Shown piece by piece: positions 48,044 through 59,136 of a stretch of 64,000 nucleotides of DNA; the stretch's first letter is position 1; each line of letters starts with the position of its first letter. The notes below the pieces were generated by a model. The model was not told the origin of the DNA. It did not search any database and saw nothing but the letters and a program-made list of their open reading frames with translations. Made by a program: the position numbers and the translations under genes. Origin of the DNA: Lonicera japonica (lineage: Eukaryota > Streptophyta > Magnoliopsida > Dipsacales > Caprifoliaceae); NCBI GenBank assembly GCA_021464415.1, contig CM038467.1, positions 15,765,411 through 15,829,410 on the forward strand. The letters run 5' to 3'.

Positions 48044-48644
48044 TGTTAGAAACTTGCCACGCAGAAATAGAATTAAAATACAATAATATTGAAAAATTCA
48101 GAAAATATTAGTCCTGAGTCTTGTGTACCACACAATTCCCTTAAAACAGTTACGCCGTCTCGCCGGAGGTGTTTAGAGGCTGCTTACGACGTTTGTTTCC
48201 CGGGGTAAAACAAGTGTAGAGTGTCTACCTTAGCACGCAGGTGTCACTCACTTGCGAATTGAATAACTCGTCGGAATTGTACCATCGGAATGAGCAAAGA
48301 CGGATGAAGAGATTTGCATAAGAGAAGAGATAATGAGAGAATGATTTTTGTGTGTTTGAGAAGAGATAATAGCTGCCAATTTATAGCCACGTGAGAGATC
48401 TTGAGCATTAATCTTGATTATTAAAACCAAAACCATTTTCGGTTTAATGGAAAAAAAAACTGCCAACTCTACACCTGTTTTACCCTAGGAAACAGATGAT
48501 GTAAGCAGCCTCTCAACACCTCTGGCGAGACGGCATAACTGTTTTAAGGGAATTGTGTGGTACACAAGACTCAGGGTTAATCTTTTCTGAATTTTTCAAT
48601 ATTACTGTATTTTAATTCTGTTTTTGCGCGGCAAGTTTCTAACA
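48044..48644. mobile_element. 601-bp palindromic element, TG...CA ends, 5-bp TSD
   Basis: The left arm starts TGTTAGAAACTTGCCACGC at 48044. The right arm, read inverted from 48644, starts TGTTAGAAACTTGCCGCGC. The arms stay alignable for about 183 bp (to CAAGTGTAGAGT near 48226 and CAGGTGTAGAGT near 48462) at roughly 89% identity by eye, with a loop of about 235 bp. Flanks are an exact ATGTG duplication (48039-48043 and 48645-48649). TG...CA ends with a 5-bp duplication are LTR-retrotransposon rules, yet the arms are inverted, not direct. Possible readings are an inverted pair of LTR fragments, a palindromic solo LTR, or an unusual foldback transposon. No coding frame. Confidence 0.8.
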
Positions 48645-48649
48645 ATGTG

Positions 48650-50914
48650 CACTGTGGCGCTCTTAATCATGCTTTGTTGCAACTTTTAACTATAAAAATC
48701 TTTTCAATATTGGCATTCCTGCACTTGCTTAATGAACTAGTCAGTCGACACATTTATATATTAGCACTTATTATTTTTTCTGCAATGTATATATATATAT
48801 ATAGATGTAGATTTTTTCCTAGTATAACAATTGTGGATGGTAAATAGAAGCACTCTACTGTAAAGCTAATTTTCTCAATTGAAACTGGAGCCGAAACTTA
48901 ACATTGGCGTCAGGCACGGAAGGTTTTGGAATGGGCAGATGCGAAACAAGAACATTGCGGGGGATCAAAAGAAATAAAAAATAAAACCAATTATTTGACC
49001 ATTTAGGGTCTAAATTTGATATCAATAATTTGTTTTCATTTTCACATGTACACTATTATAAAAACTAAGCATGTGTTTATATAGTTATGACACCAAATTT
49101 TATCATTTTATTTTCAGTAAATTTGATATCAATAATTTGTTTCTACTTTCACATCTATACTATTATAAAAGCTAAGCATGTTTTTATAATTATGACACCA
49201 AATTTTATTATTTTATTTTCATTAAAAAATATATGCAATTGTTGTGGATTGAATCCCTGACTTTTGGGTGATAAAAATACCTTCTAACATTAGAGCAACA
49301 CTATTTTGATTTAAATTTTTTGTTTTTAAATTTGATGATATATGTGCATATGAAGAAAACGTCTATACAAATTATGTATGTTCCGAATCTAGTGAAAAAA
49401 AAATGCACTAAAAAGGACCCTGGACCCCTCTTAAAAAAAGACCCCTCTAGAGTGGATCAATCCCAAAAACACCTAAAATTAGATTTTTTAGACAAATGGT
49501 CTAGCTCCAAGAAGCCTAATAAGTGATTGGAAATTTGGAATGTATTTATTTAAGCCACTTTTGCAGCTATTCTCTTCTTAAACTACCTCAATCTGCAAGT
49601 ATTAACCGTCTATATGAGAGAGAGAGTCGAAGCCCCTCCAGTGTATCCCAGCCCAAAGAAAATAACAGACAATAATCGTTACTTACACACAAAGCAGGGC
49701 CCGTGACACGCACAAAATTGGAATCAAAAAGATATCATAGCGATTATTAAAGTTGTGTCTGATTTTTTATTTTATTTATGCGAGTTTTTATTTTGTCAAA
49801 AAAAAATATCATTATATTTTTATTATATTGTAAATAAGGGGATTTAACAACATAAAGTTTAAGGTAATTTAATTATGGGGTATTATTAATTTATTAAAAT
49901 TAAGCTTTGGGTATTAAAGTTTATCGATTTTGTTGTTTGAAGTTTTGAAATTTGATTTGGTTTTATTGATGGGTGAATTAATTAAGCTTGAAGTAGCTGG
50001 TTATAATGAAGAAAATATGAATCTAACATCATTATAGAGAAAATAAGAATCCCTTAGGGCAAATTCGCTTATTTATATTCAATAACAATTGATTGAGTAC
50101 GTCTTCAGTTAGGAATGAATGTAATGGGAGGATCAAGTAGTTTTTACAACTGTTTGATCATCGTAATCTTCCTAGTTACCGTCGAGTTCTAGAAGATCGA
50201 GATCTATGGTGTTATTATATTTGGTGTGTGCATTTTACTCACACAAAAATTAACGCTCAATATTAATTGACTCACGAAGTAACATAAAATGATACCAAAA
50301 GTTAATTTATTAAAATCTTTAATACTCAAAGCCTAATTTTAATAAATTAGTGATAACTCAAAACTTCCTAGCTGAATGTGGTGGCAGCTGCCTCTACTTG
50401 TAAGGTTGAAGTGCGGCAGAAGCCATGGTGTTGCTTGAAGGTTAAAATCTTGTGAAAGTCAAATGTGTGAAGTTAGCTGAATGTTGCTCATATGCTCTTT
50501 TGGTTATTAATCAGGTTAATATCTTCTCTTGGCCGTTTGCGGAAAAAAGGTAACTTTATTGTTGAAATTAAAGAATAGTTTTAAAAGTATAATCTTTCTT
50601 TTATTATTTTTTCTTCTAAATCGACAAATAATATGACCCATGTCTTAGTTCATAAGGCGTTTGATATTTTCGAATCTTGTTGTTGAGAATTTTTTCTTCC
50701 TAATCAACTTTTGTACGAAATCTCTATTAATTTAATATAATTACTTGCTTTTTGATACTAAAAAAGAAAATCCCTAAATTAGTGTATAGCAGATTTAATT
50801 TTTTTTATTCGGATGTCCCCGAAGGGACTAATAGGAGATTAAAAAGAGAAACGGTGGTTACGATGGAGAAAGAGAAATTGGAAAAGACCGCCAACACATG
50901 TACAATGTACGTAT
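48650..50914. other. Intergenic, no gene recognised
   Basis: AT-rich spacer between the palindromic element and the aquaporin promoter. Apart from the tandem duplication at 49012-49222, only short meaningless frames are seen. Confidence 0.4.
49012..49222. repeat. 107-bp tandem duplication
   Basis: AAATTTGATATCAATAATTTG starts at 49012 and again at 49119. Both copies continue with a CACTATTATAAAA / CTATTATAAAA segment, CTAAGCATG and TATGACACCAAATTTTAT. Two copies with slight divergence. Confidence 0.75.
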
Positions 50915-50921
50915 ACGTGTC
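50915..50921 (+). promoter_or_regulatory. ABRE-like ACGTGTC upstream of the aquaporin
   Basis: ACGTGTC, a strong form of the abscisic-acid response element, lies about 200 bp upstream of the TIP start codon. A TGCATG RY core (51090-51095) lies 27 bp before the ATG, probably in the leader. ABRE plus RY elements are known in ABI3/ABI5-controlled seed genes, matching the TIP3 assignment. Short motifs can occur by chance. Confidence 0.45.
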
Positions 50922-51121
50922 ACTACTCTGCACTTGGTCTCCCAAGTGTCCTCCTAGCACTCTTTCTTTCTTGACTTACTAATAATTTAAGCTACTCGAT
51001 CTCCTCCTCTCTCTATTCCCCATCCTTATCTCTATCTCTCTCTTCCATTGATCGATCCAATTAAACTTAGATATTATAATATATAGAAGTGCATGTGGAG
51101 AAATTAATAAGAAAGAAAGAG

Positions 51122-52459
51122 ATGCAACCAAGGAGATATGCGTTTGGGATGGCAGATGATACCACCCACCGGGACTCAGCCAGAGCCACATTGTCTGAGT
51201 TCCTCTCCACCTTCATCTTCGTCTTCGCCGGCGAAGGCTCCGTACTTGCTCTTGGTCGATCATCTCCTTAATTCCCATGTTTAATTCTCTAGTCAAGTAA
51301 TTAACACACTGACATAACATTAATTAATTAATAAACTCTTAACAATTATTATTATTATTATATGTGTGCAGATAAGATGTACAAGGACAGACAAGTTTGG
51401 GGAGCATCAGGACTTGTGGTGGTTGCACTCGCACAGGCGCTGTCCTTTTTTGCGGCGGTGGCGTCCAGTATGAATGTGTCGGGTGGACACGTAAATCCAG
51501 CCGTCACCTTTGGAGCTCTCGTGGGTGGCAGAATCTCTGTTCTTCGGGCCTTCTACTACTGGGCCGCTCAGCTCCTCGCTGCCTTCTTCGCCACCGTCTT
51601 CCTTAGAGCCGCCACCAGCATGGTATGCCAAAATTAAATTAATTAAATTTACGCTGCTATCTTCACTATTTAATTAAAATAAAATATATCAACACTTCTA
51701 CTGCACGCATTAGGGACCCAGTATATTTTTTTTGACCAAATTGTGATGTTAATATCTTTGTCGGTGAAACAGGTCACTCGTAAATAAACTTCACCCAAAG
51801 AGAGAAAATATTATACAAAACGTTGATCACTTGTCTTCGAACACTTAATAAACTTTTTATTGAAGTGACGTAATTAGCGGTGGATCATAAATCACTACAT
51901 CAATATCATTAATAAGTGTCTTTGTTGATCAATTTTTTGTATAAACTTTGTGTGTTTAGACAAGCATGGATAATTGTGTCCTCAAATTAGCTCTACCATG
52001 CATTGTTACTCTAGAACTATGTTTGATCATCTAAGCACGTACAAACTTCAAATGGGACTCTTTTGAACGCAGAGACCAATTGGGTTCGCTGTAGCAGCTG
52101 GAGTGGGGAACTGGAACGCAGTACTGATGGAGATAGTGATGACATTCGGCCTGGTTTACACCGTTTATGCAACGGCTATTGACAACAAAAACGGGAGCAT
52201 GGGTACAATTGCGCCACTCGCCATAGCCTTCATAGTAGGCGCTAATACACTAGTTGGAGGCCCCTTTGAAGGAGCATCAATGAACCCGGCTAGGTCTTTC
52301 GGACCTGCACTGGCTGGCTGGAGGTGGAATAACCACTGGGTCTATTGGCTAGGCCCTTTTGTTGGTGCAGGCCTCGCTGGGCTCGTCTACGAGTTTGGAC
52401 TCATACAACCCGAGCCTCCACGCAGCACCCACCAGCCCTTGGCTTCCGAAGATTACTAG
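51122..52459 (+). CDS. TIP3: Tonoplast intrinsic protein, TIP3 type aquaporin
   Basis: Three exons: 51122-51254, 51372-51622, 52073-52459, giving 256 residues. It is a vacuolar-membrane water/solute channel with six membrane helices. Both pore motifs are intact: NPAVTF at 86-91 and NPARSF at 199-204. The N-terminus [10 protein letters not shown], the cap AEGSVLALDKMY region and the C-terminus PLASEDY match the TIP3 (alpha-TIP) group, which is abundant in seed protein-storage vacuoles. Aligning by distance to the NPA motifs puts Gln66 at the helix-2 filter position (usually His in TIPs) and Thr187 at the helix-5 position (usually Ile or Met), with Ala196 and Arg202 as expected. So the selectivity filter reads Q-T-A-R instead of H-I/M-A-R. 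Seed-type promoter motifs lie upstream. The intron positions (after residue 44 and after 128) are usual for the family. Confidence 0.93.
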
Positions 52460-53094
52460 CCTACTTATCAGTGGGCTGGGTCGAGTCTGGTTGGTTGATT
52501 AGTATATAGAGATGTGATTTGTTTAGTAAAGTTGTGTCTGTTTGCTTTCTTGGCTTTTACTGTGTATTTTAGCGTTCAGTTTGTGAATGCGTGTTCGTTG
52601 TTTTATCCACCAAATAATAAATGAACAATTACAATAAAAATGGATTGTTGTAGAAAACTATAAATAATGTGTTTTTCCCCTATTTTTGGTTCAGATAAAA
52701 GTATTTTTCATCTAGCTAGATGTAAAACAATTATACCTCGAACAAAATTGCAGAAACACATATTCACGTACTTCGTAGATTTTATAACAAAAACATTCAG
52801 ATATGCTACATTGAATTGGACTCATAATTTGACACGCTCCTGTAAAGGAGTAGTCGACACTACTCTCAATTCATGGGAGCGGGAGTATCTCATTTCCTCT
52901 TGGCTCAGCACATCCCTCTGCTATTTTCTACCTAGTTGTTTAGAGACGCCTTACAACTTCTGGAAAAACAAATGCTGTACCAATATTACAAATTTTCAAT
53001 CAAGGCAGAACAGACCAGTTTATAAACACATAATGGGATGGATGGTTTATCAATTTACTCGTGACAACGCTGTCACAAAAGAAATAAAGGTTAC
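52460..53094. other. Shared 3' intergenic region
   Basis: Spacer between two tail-to-tail genes. It should hold the 3' ends of both transcripts. AATAATAAATGAACAATT at about 52613-52630 is a plausible polyadenylation region for the aquaporin. An open frame at 52667-53113 (+) has no recognisable domain. Confidence 0.45.
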
Positions 53095-55626
53095 TCATGA
53101 CAATTGGCGATAGAATTTAGCTACCCAAGGGGCAAGTTGAGTGATATGAGGTGATCTTGGGTTGATGGAGTAATAATCGGACCAGTAGCAAGAGGAAAGC
53201 TTCTCCGCAAATTGCCCATCAGAGTAGATGCAAAACGGAAGCCAATCTTCGCCCCCGTTCATCCTCCTCCTACGTTCTCTTGGATATGCTAACGGTGCTT
53301 GAACGTACCTGCTTATTCATTCGTAAGTCAGCAGACGCACAAGCAACTTTCAATAAACTAGTCCATGTCTCAAGCATGCGCTTTCATTATTTTCATATAA
53401 ATCCTATAGTTTCGTCAATATGGCTTTCTTATTACAAGTTTCATCAATATGTGCACTTAGAAAGTGAATGATTCATTTTATTCAGCATTTTTGGATATTG
53501 ATGAAAAGAGCATTTTATCATCAAGCAAAAGATATCCTAATTACGCCTAGAGTATTACTTGGTACTTCATTTTTCCCTAATTGTAATTGGTTCACTTCAA
53601 AAAGTACCTTATACCATCGAGCATAGCATCCCAGCAGAAATGGGTATGACCAAAAACATGACATGCAGATGCACTCCCTTCAACTTTGTGTATAGATCTT
53701 AACCGAGCCTCGAGAAAGTCAGAGCCAATGATTTTTGGGAGATTAGGATAAAATAGCATCCTCTTCTCTGGACATAACTCTTGCCTGCTCAAATGTTAAC
53801 CCACTTAGCTCTACTACATCACGAATGTGAAATTACAAACTGAAAAATGACCTCGTTGTGATTATAAATGTAATTCAAGGTCAGTGTCGCAATAGAAACG
53901 TAAATAGAAACATCAAGAAGATTTTGAGCAATACTAATGACTACCCTCGGGAAATAAAAGATCCAATGATAAATGACGCACAAACTGAGTAAGACACAAA
54001 TAAAATGACATGGAGTTCAAGAAAGTTATTGACTGACCTGGGAAGAAAATGTGAGAATGAAATTATTTGGCTGCAGCTACTCTGAATTTCATTTATCGCA
54101 TTCTGATTCTTGTTATTCATTGCATCAAAATAAAGAGCAAGGGAAGTGCCTACGTTCGAAAGTTCTCTTGGCCATTTGCACGCATGGAAGTCCTTACATA
54201 CCTGAAAATAGAATTACCAATGTGTTGGCAGTAAAATTTAAAATAAATTTAACTTGATGAGTAAACAAACAACATCTGAGACTCAATGTACTAGAACAGA
54301 AGTTCAGAGCGAGGAAGTCTGTATCAAACAAAATCTTTGATAATTAATCATAATTGAAGATTTTGAAATCCTTACAAGGAGAAAAGAAAGTGAATCACCA
54401 TCTCCAGGGAAGGAATACGAAGTCCAGCTATGTCCTTTTCTCTATCAAAGCTCTGGAGAATAAGCAAGTTGATTGAAATATTTTTTTTTCAGTAATATAA
54501 ACAACTTTGTTAGAGTATAATTGATCTCTGGATTTCACTCACTGGCACTGTATAAAAAACTGAATAAATTTACCTCATGGTACCAAGACAACAAAGGGAT
54601 GATTCCTAGGCCATCTATAACCATAGGATTGGTTTCGACACCAACTCTTCTACATGCATCAAGCAATTCAGTAAGCTTTTCCAGGGAATCAAGCTGAAAA
54701 AACACAGAAACATAACCATTTCTCACAAGCTTTCTCACAGGATTCTATCACAGAAGTTTTTCACTTCAATCTTAGGAAAAAAAAAATTACTGCTTGTACT
54801 AAGTTCCCCCCACTAATCTTGAATTAAATTATATTTAGTACTAAATTTTCCCTATTTAATTTGAAGATTAGTAGAATATCAACATCAATCTTGCCCCCCT
54901 TAAGAAACAGTCCTGGCTCCATAATCTGACTTGTTATGATATAACTGATGTGTTTGCGCATGCCCTCATGTACTTACAGTAATGCGAGACACGCAAGTAG
55001 TACACAAAATGCATTCGATTGGTCAAGAGCAAGAGCCTGTGAAAAAGTAGTTGAAATAGTACTTGAAAATTGAAATCATTTTATGTACTAACTTTCTATA
55101 TACTCTTTGTGTTGATATCATTATTAATATACTTAAAAATCTGAAGCATAAGGTGAAACTTTTGTATTGGCGAAAGTACACATGTAAACAATATATGTTC
55201 CTTGCATAAACAATATATGTTCCTTACATAATCATCTTTGGCCCCACGGCACCAAAGATCATGATTCCCAGGTACATAGAAAACATGTTCAAATCGATCC
55301 TTCAACATGGACATGGTCACCACAAAGTTCTTGTAGGTCTCAGCCACATCACCTGCTACAAGAAGAACATCTTTCTTGTAACTCAGAGAGGATAAGTGCT
55401 TCACCCATGTCATATTCTCAGAGTAATCTGTGTGCAAGTCTGAGAGTACAAACACCCGTAAGCCAACTGCATCCCCATTAACAGAAGGGAATATTTGAGG
55501 CCTCTTAATGCAAGACTGCTTAATTTCTCTTCCGCATTTTCTGAATACCGCCTTTTTTGGAAGACTGATGGAGTGATTGAGTTGTGGAGATAAGCTCGGG
55601 CACGACGACACTAGCCACACTACCAT
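53095..55626 (-). CDS. Calcineurin-like metallophosphoesterase
   Basis: Six exons on the minus strand: 55626-55228, 54693-54574, 54452-54399, 54201-54038, 53784-53608, 53308-53095, giving 375 residues with every splice join in frame. The metal-binding blocks of the calcineurin-like fold appear in order: SDLHTD (Asp63, His65), AGDVAE (Gly92-Asp93), GNHD (120-123), SFSHFLP (His242) and GHTH (291-294). The first 50 residues are Ser/Lys-rich with few acids and could be a chloroplast or mitochondrial transit peptide. The PRERRRRMNGGEDWLPFCIY and WSDYYSINPRSP wording near the C-terminus belongs to a plant and algal subfamily of uncharacterised phosphohydrolases; the substrate is unknown. It differs from PPP-type protein phosphatases, whose RG(D/N)xxDR motif is absent. 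Neighbouring TIP3 is convergent and unrelated. Confidence 0.88.
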
Positions 55627-57800
55627 GTGCAGATACTATATAAACTCCTGATCCAAAGCTATTTATCTATAATAATTCAAACGACCATTTCAAATATAAA
55701 TGATCTCCAACAATTCAAATCCCTTGCATATATATACGTATAGATAGATTCATAAAGATATCATAATGCCCTAAAATTGTTAATAGCCCAGGGCATACTT
55801 AGCTCTATATATATAGAGACATACATTTAGATGGATGTGTAATGACAATTTCTGAAGTTACTGGAAACAAATGGGTATAGATTTTAAAATCAATTATAAT
55901 AATATGATCCCTTTTTTTTTTTACCATTATTGTAGTAATGAAATAGCTGATTAATGGATTAAAGTAGCCATTAGAACCTGTTTATAAGGGAAACAGAATA
56001 AGAATGGACCCGATTTATAATTCAATAGACCGAACAAACATAAGATGATATCTTTCTCTTTTAGGAAAAAAATATATATATATATATATATATGATATAT
56101 TTTAAATTGATCACATAAGCTTTCATCGACAGAAACGGGTATACAGAATTTGGCGGAAAAACCAATAGAGCAAACAGAAAATCATTCCGTTTTTTGAGTA
56201 TGAGTTTCAGCAAATCAGTAAGACAAAGATATCGGGATTAACATCAAAATGGAAAACCTAACCAAAAGCGAGAAAACGTACGTACCTCAATTCCGGCTTT
56301 CACAGAGAGAAGACAACTGATAAATAACAATCACAACGACCACTGAAATGCGGAGGAAACGTGAAAGATCGAAGCTTTTAAAATGCACCTCTTCAAATTT
56401 TCAGATTTTGTTTGCTTAAAAAAAAAGTAAAGAAAAGAAATTCAGATTTTGTTGTCCTAATTTGAAGGGGCCTGATAAATGCACCCCCATTTTTTGTCAC
56501 AAACATCCTTTACACCTTACACCCTCAACTTTTTAAAAATTTATCACAAACACCCTCCTTTACCACCCTCCAATTAACAACCATAATTTTAATTAATTAA
56601 ACTAATAAAGTTAAATTAAAAATGAACTAAACCCATAAAATAAAAAAAAAATAATAAGAACAACAGGGGATTCAAACACACCATTGTTTTCCCTATTACC
56701 GTGCTCTGAAACACTCCCATCCCCACTGTTGTTCCCATCATCTCCGGCTCCACCGCCTGGCTCTGTCGTTCTCCATCTCCACTGGTGGATCTCTTTCTCC
56801 ATCTCTCCTTCAACCCTACCCACTAGGCGCAACGCACACCATTGCTGGCGACCTATCTCTGTACGAGTGTTAACACTCTCCTGTCATTCATTGCTTCATC
56901 ACCTACAAAAATCATCTGTCTGTGATAAAGCTCAAAGGTAGTCAATCCTCTTTCTGTCACTTCGCATTTTTCTCTCTGTGAGGCGGCTCAAAGCACAACA
57001 CGAAACTGTATGGGTTCGATTTTACCCCCAAATTTGGTGTCCTTGAAAGAGGAAAAAAAATGAGCGTTTATGTCAGGATCTGGCTTGAACAGATCCTGAA
57101 CCTAAAATAATAAAGCAGAGTAATGAAGGAATATAGAGAAATTGGGGAGAGGAACAGAAATTCTAGAGTAAGAGTTTAGAGGTGAAGAGATCTAGAAGAT
57201 AATTTAGAGAGAAGCACCAGAATAAGAAAATGTAGAGAGAGAAAACAGAATTGTAGAGAGATTTTTTCGTATTTATTTTTCCACGCCTTAATACAAATGG
57301 AGATGACTTCATAAGTGATTGTTTAGACACGTACACATTTTTAGCGAGATTATGATTGAAGATGTCTTGCAATATTTGAAAAAAATAAAATCTGGAGAGA
57401 AAGTGTAATATACTAATATGTAATTGTAATAAGTGTTTTTGTTGGATTGTGCGAGACTTATAAAATTACGATTGCATTAAGAAATTTGTTCTATTATTTT
57501 TCTAATTTTTTCCATAAAAAAATTATGTCGAACTCAATTCAGATCCGAGATCATAAAGCACGATGGTCGGAAAAAGACCGAGCTTCTATGCATATTAATT
57601 TTTAGTAAATGCCAAACTTATTAAGCGAATCAAGGTTGTGAAGCTTAGCTTCTTTCTTATCAGCATCTTTGTTAATTAAAGATCAAAAGTTTAAGTTTTG
57701 AAGCATGTTAAAATTATTAGTAACGTTGAAATTGCATATCAGTAGTCCGAGCTTAGTACATTAGCAAGCTTATTAACACCCATCTGAAGCTAATAAATTC
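55627..57800. other. Intergenic with a partial GGGTGAT-family MITE
   Basis: The promoter of the metallophosphoesterase lies in the first few hundred bases. A TA microsatellite is at 56072-56093. From 56467, GGGGCCTGATAAATGCACCCCC, then TTTTTTGTCACAAACATCC and TTTAAAAATTTATCACAAACACCC, closely match the left end of the element at 41142. A matching right end was not found, so the copy looks truncated. 56640-56940 has CCATCTCC-rich sequence. 57060-57260 is A/G-rich. Confidence 0.5.
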
Positions 57801-58004
57801 TTCACAGTACATTCCGACAAAATGAAACCAACAAAACATATGAAAGAAAGCATGCATTTGATAAAAAAAGTCCATTACAAAAAGAGTAAAAAGATTGATA
57901 AAAAAAAAAGAGAGGCTTTCTTCAAAGATTCCTTCGGTGTGAAGAGCCTTAATGGTTCAACTTCGAGGACCCTCATGACCTTCTCGAGTTGTTTATTAAT
58001 TTTG

Positions 58005-58226
58005 TCAAAGCTCTCTTGAAGAAGGCCTCCGGGGATTGAAAGAAGCAAATCCTTCCTTCAAACGAAGAAATCGACCGGAAAGACGATCATAGCTGTTCTT
58101 CAGACGACGGTGTTTTCGTTTAAGGCGAAGAAAGGCCCTCAACATGTTGGCCACTTCTGTAGCGTCTACTCCTTCAGCGCACGGAGAAGCAGAATCGGAA
58201 ACGGATTCACTGTTAAGATCACCCAT
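58005..58226 (-). CDS. Small basic protein, copy 1
   Basis: A 73-residue frame, MGDLNSESVSDSASPCAEG then DATEVANMLRAFLRLKRKHR, with an acidic/Ser start and a strongly basic, probably helical C-terminal half (RRLKNSYDRLSGRFLRLKE). No known domain was recognised. A good TATA box (58277-58286) lies about 50 bp upstream, and the coding part is conserved in copy 2 (57 residues), which supports a real gene. It could also be an exon or a truncated piece of a transposon-encoded protein. Its downstream sequence carries the same GCATTTGATAAAAAA / TCCATTACAA module found after the coiled-coil gene. Confidence 0.45.
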   Translation of the reverse strand: MGDLNSESVSDSASPCAEGVDATEVANMLRAFLRLKRKHRRLKNSYDRLSGRFLRLKEGFASFNPRRPSSREL

Positions 58227-58276
58227 TGAAATGGAACTGTGAGGTATAAATAAAAAAAAAACAGTTAAAGAGTCCG

Positions 58277-58286
58277 ATTTTATATA
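58277..58286 (-). promoter_or_regulatory. TATA box of the small basic gene, copy 1
   Basis: TATATAAAAT on the minus strand, about 51 bp before the start codon at 58226. The same box and spacing occur in copy 2 (62661-62669). About 140 bp further upstream is CCACGTGG, a G-box. Confidence 0.55.
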
Positions 58287-58569
58287 GGGTAGGAGTTACT
58301 CAGGGGGTCAGAAAATCCTGTGCAATGAATATCCTTGGAAAACGAGGACATTCACCATTTATTATTATATTCATTCCCAGAAACACCTTGGGAATATACC
58401 AACACTCTGCTGGCCCAGTGGCCATTAGAAAAAATCCACGTGGCCAACTGGGGTTCATAATTACAATAGATGAATAGATCAAAGTTTGATATAAATAAGG
58501 AGATATATAGTCGGCTAAAAGGATGTATACTACATACATAAAGAAAATCGTACTCGAGGAAAGTTTCAT

Positions 58570-59136
58570 ATCCCAACCGAGCTTAATGGCAAGCCGAGCT
58601 TAAAATAAAAAGTAGTATCGACCATGTTAAACTTCTTTCTTAATTAAAGATAAAAGTACAAGTTATGCAGCATGTTTAAATTATTAATGACGTTGAAATG
58701 AACCACCTTTGGGCCGTGGCTTTCCATTCCGAGCTTATGAAGGACGACAATGAAAAACAATCTTGCACACATCATTTGCTGAGGGTAGCAATGCGTTCCG
58801 CAAAAAGTACATTCAATCGTGCCGAGCTCGTTAATAACATTGACATATTTCGAACTTTAACGAGCCTGTTACCCAACATCAACGCAAGTATGACATATTT
58901 CAATTGTGCCGACCTTTTACCGAAGCTAAAATTTTAAAAATATTAATGGAATCAACCATGTTAAAATTCTAACTTTTAAAATCTTAAAAGTCGAGAAGGG
59001 ACTCCGAGCTTCAAGACCAACGCATTTGACTCGATCACAATCAACCCAACGTATATATAACAATAGCAAAGCATTTGACAAAAAATGTCCATTACAAAAA
59101 CGTTAACGAAAAAAAAAATAAAAATTACATGAAAGC
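58570..59136. other. Spacer between the two genes of copy 1
   Basis: Non-coding, with several CCGAGCTT / AAGCTCGG motifs scattered through it, a wording repeated throughout 57.5-64 kb. The 3' module GCATTTGACAAAAAATGTCC lies at 59071-59090. Most of the length difference between the two block copies must lie here. Confidence 0.4.

Noticed and set aside
52667..53113. 148-residue plus-strand open frame
   Set aside because: It overlaps the last exon of the metallophosphoesterase on the other strand, and no motif is recognisable.
56611..56941. Overlapping open frames on both strands
   Set aside because: Low-complexity CCATCTCC-rich sequence gives open frames on both strands. No domain, no splice support.
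57000..57420. Possible LTR or primer-binding site near 57080
   Set aside because: GGATCTGGCTTGAACAGATCC looked like a palindromic site, but no paired repeat or tRNA-complementary sequence could be shown.
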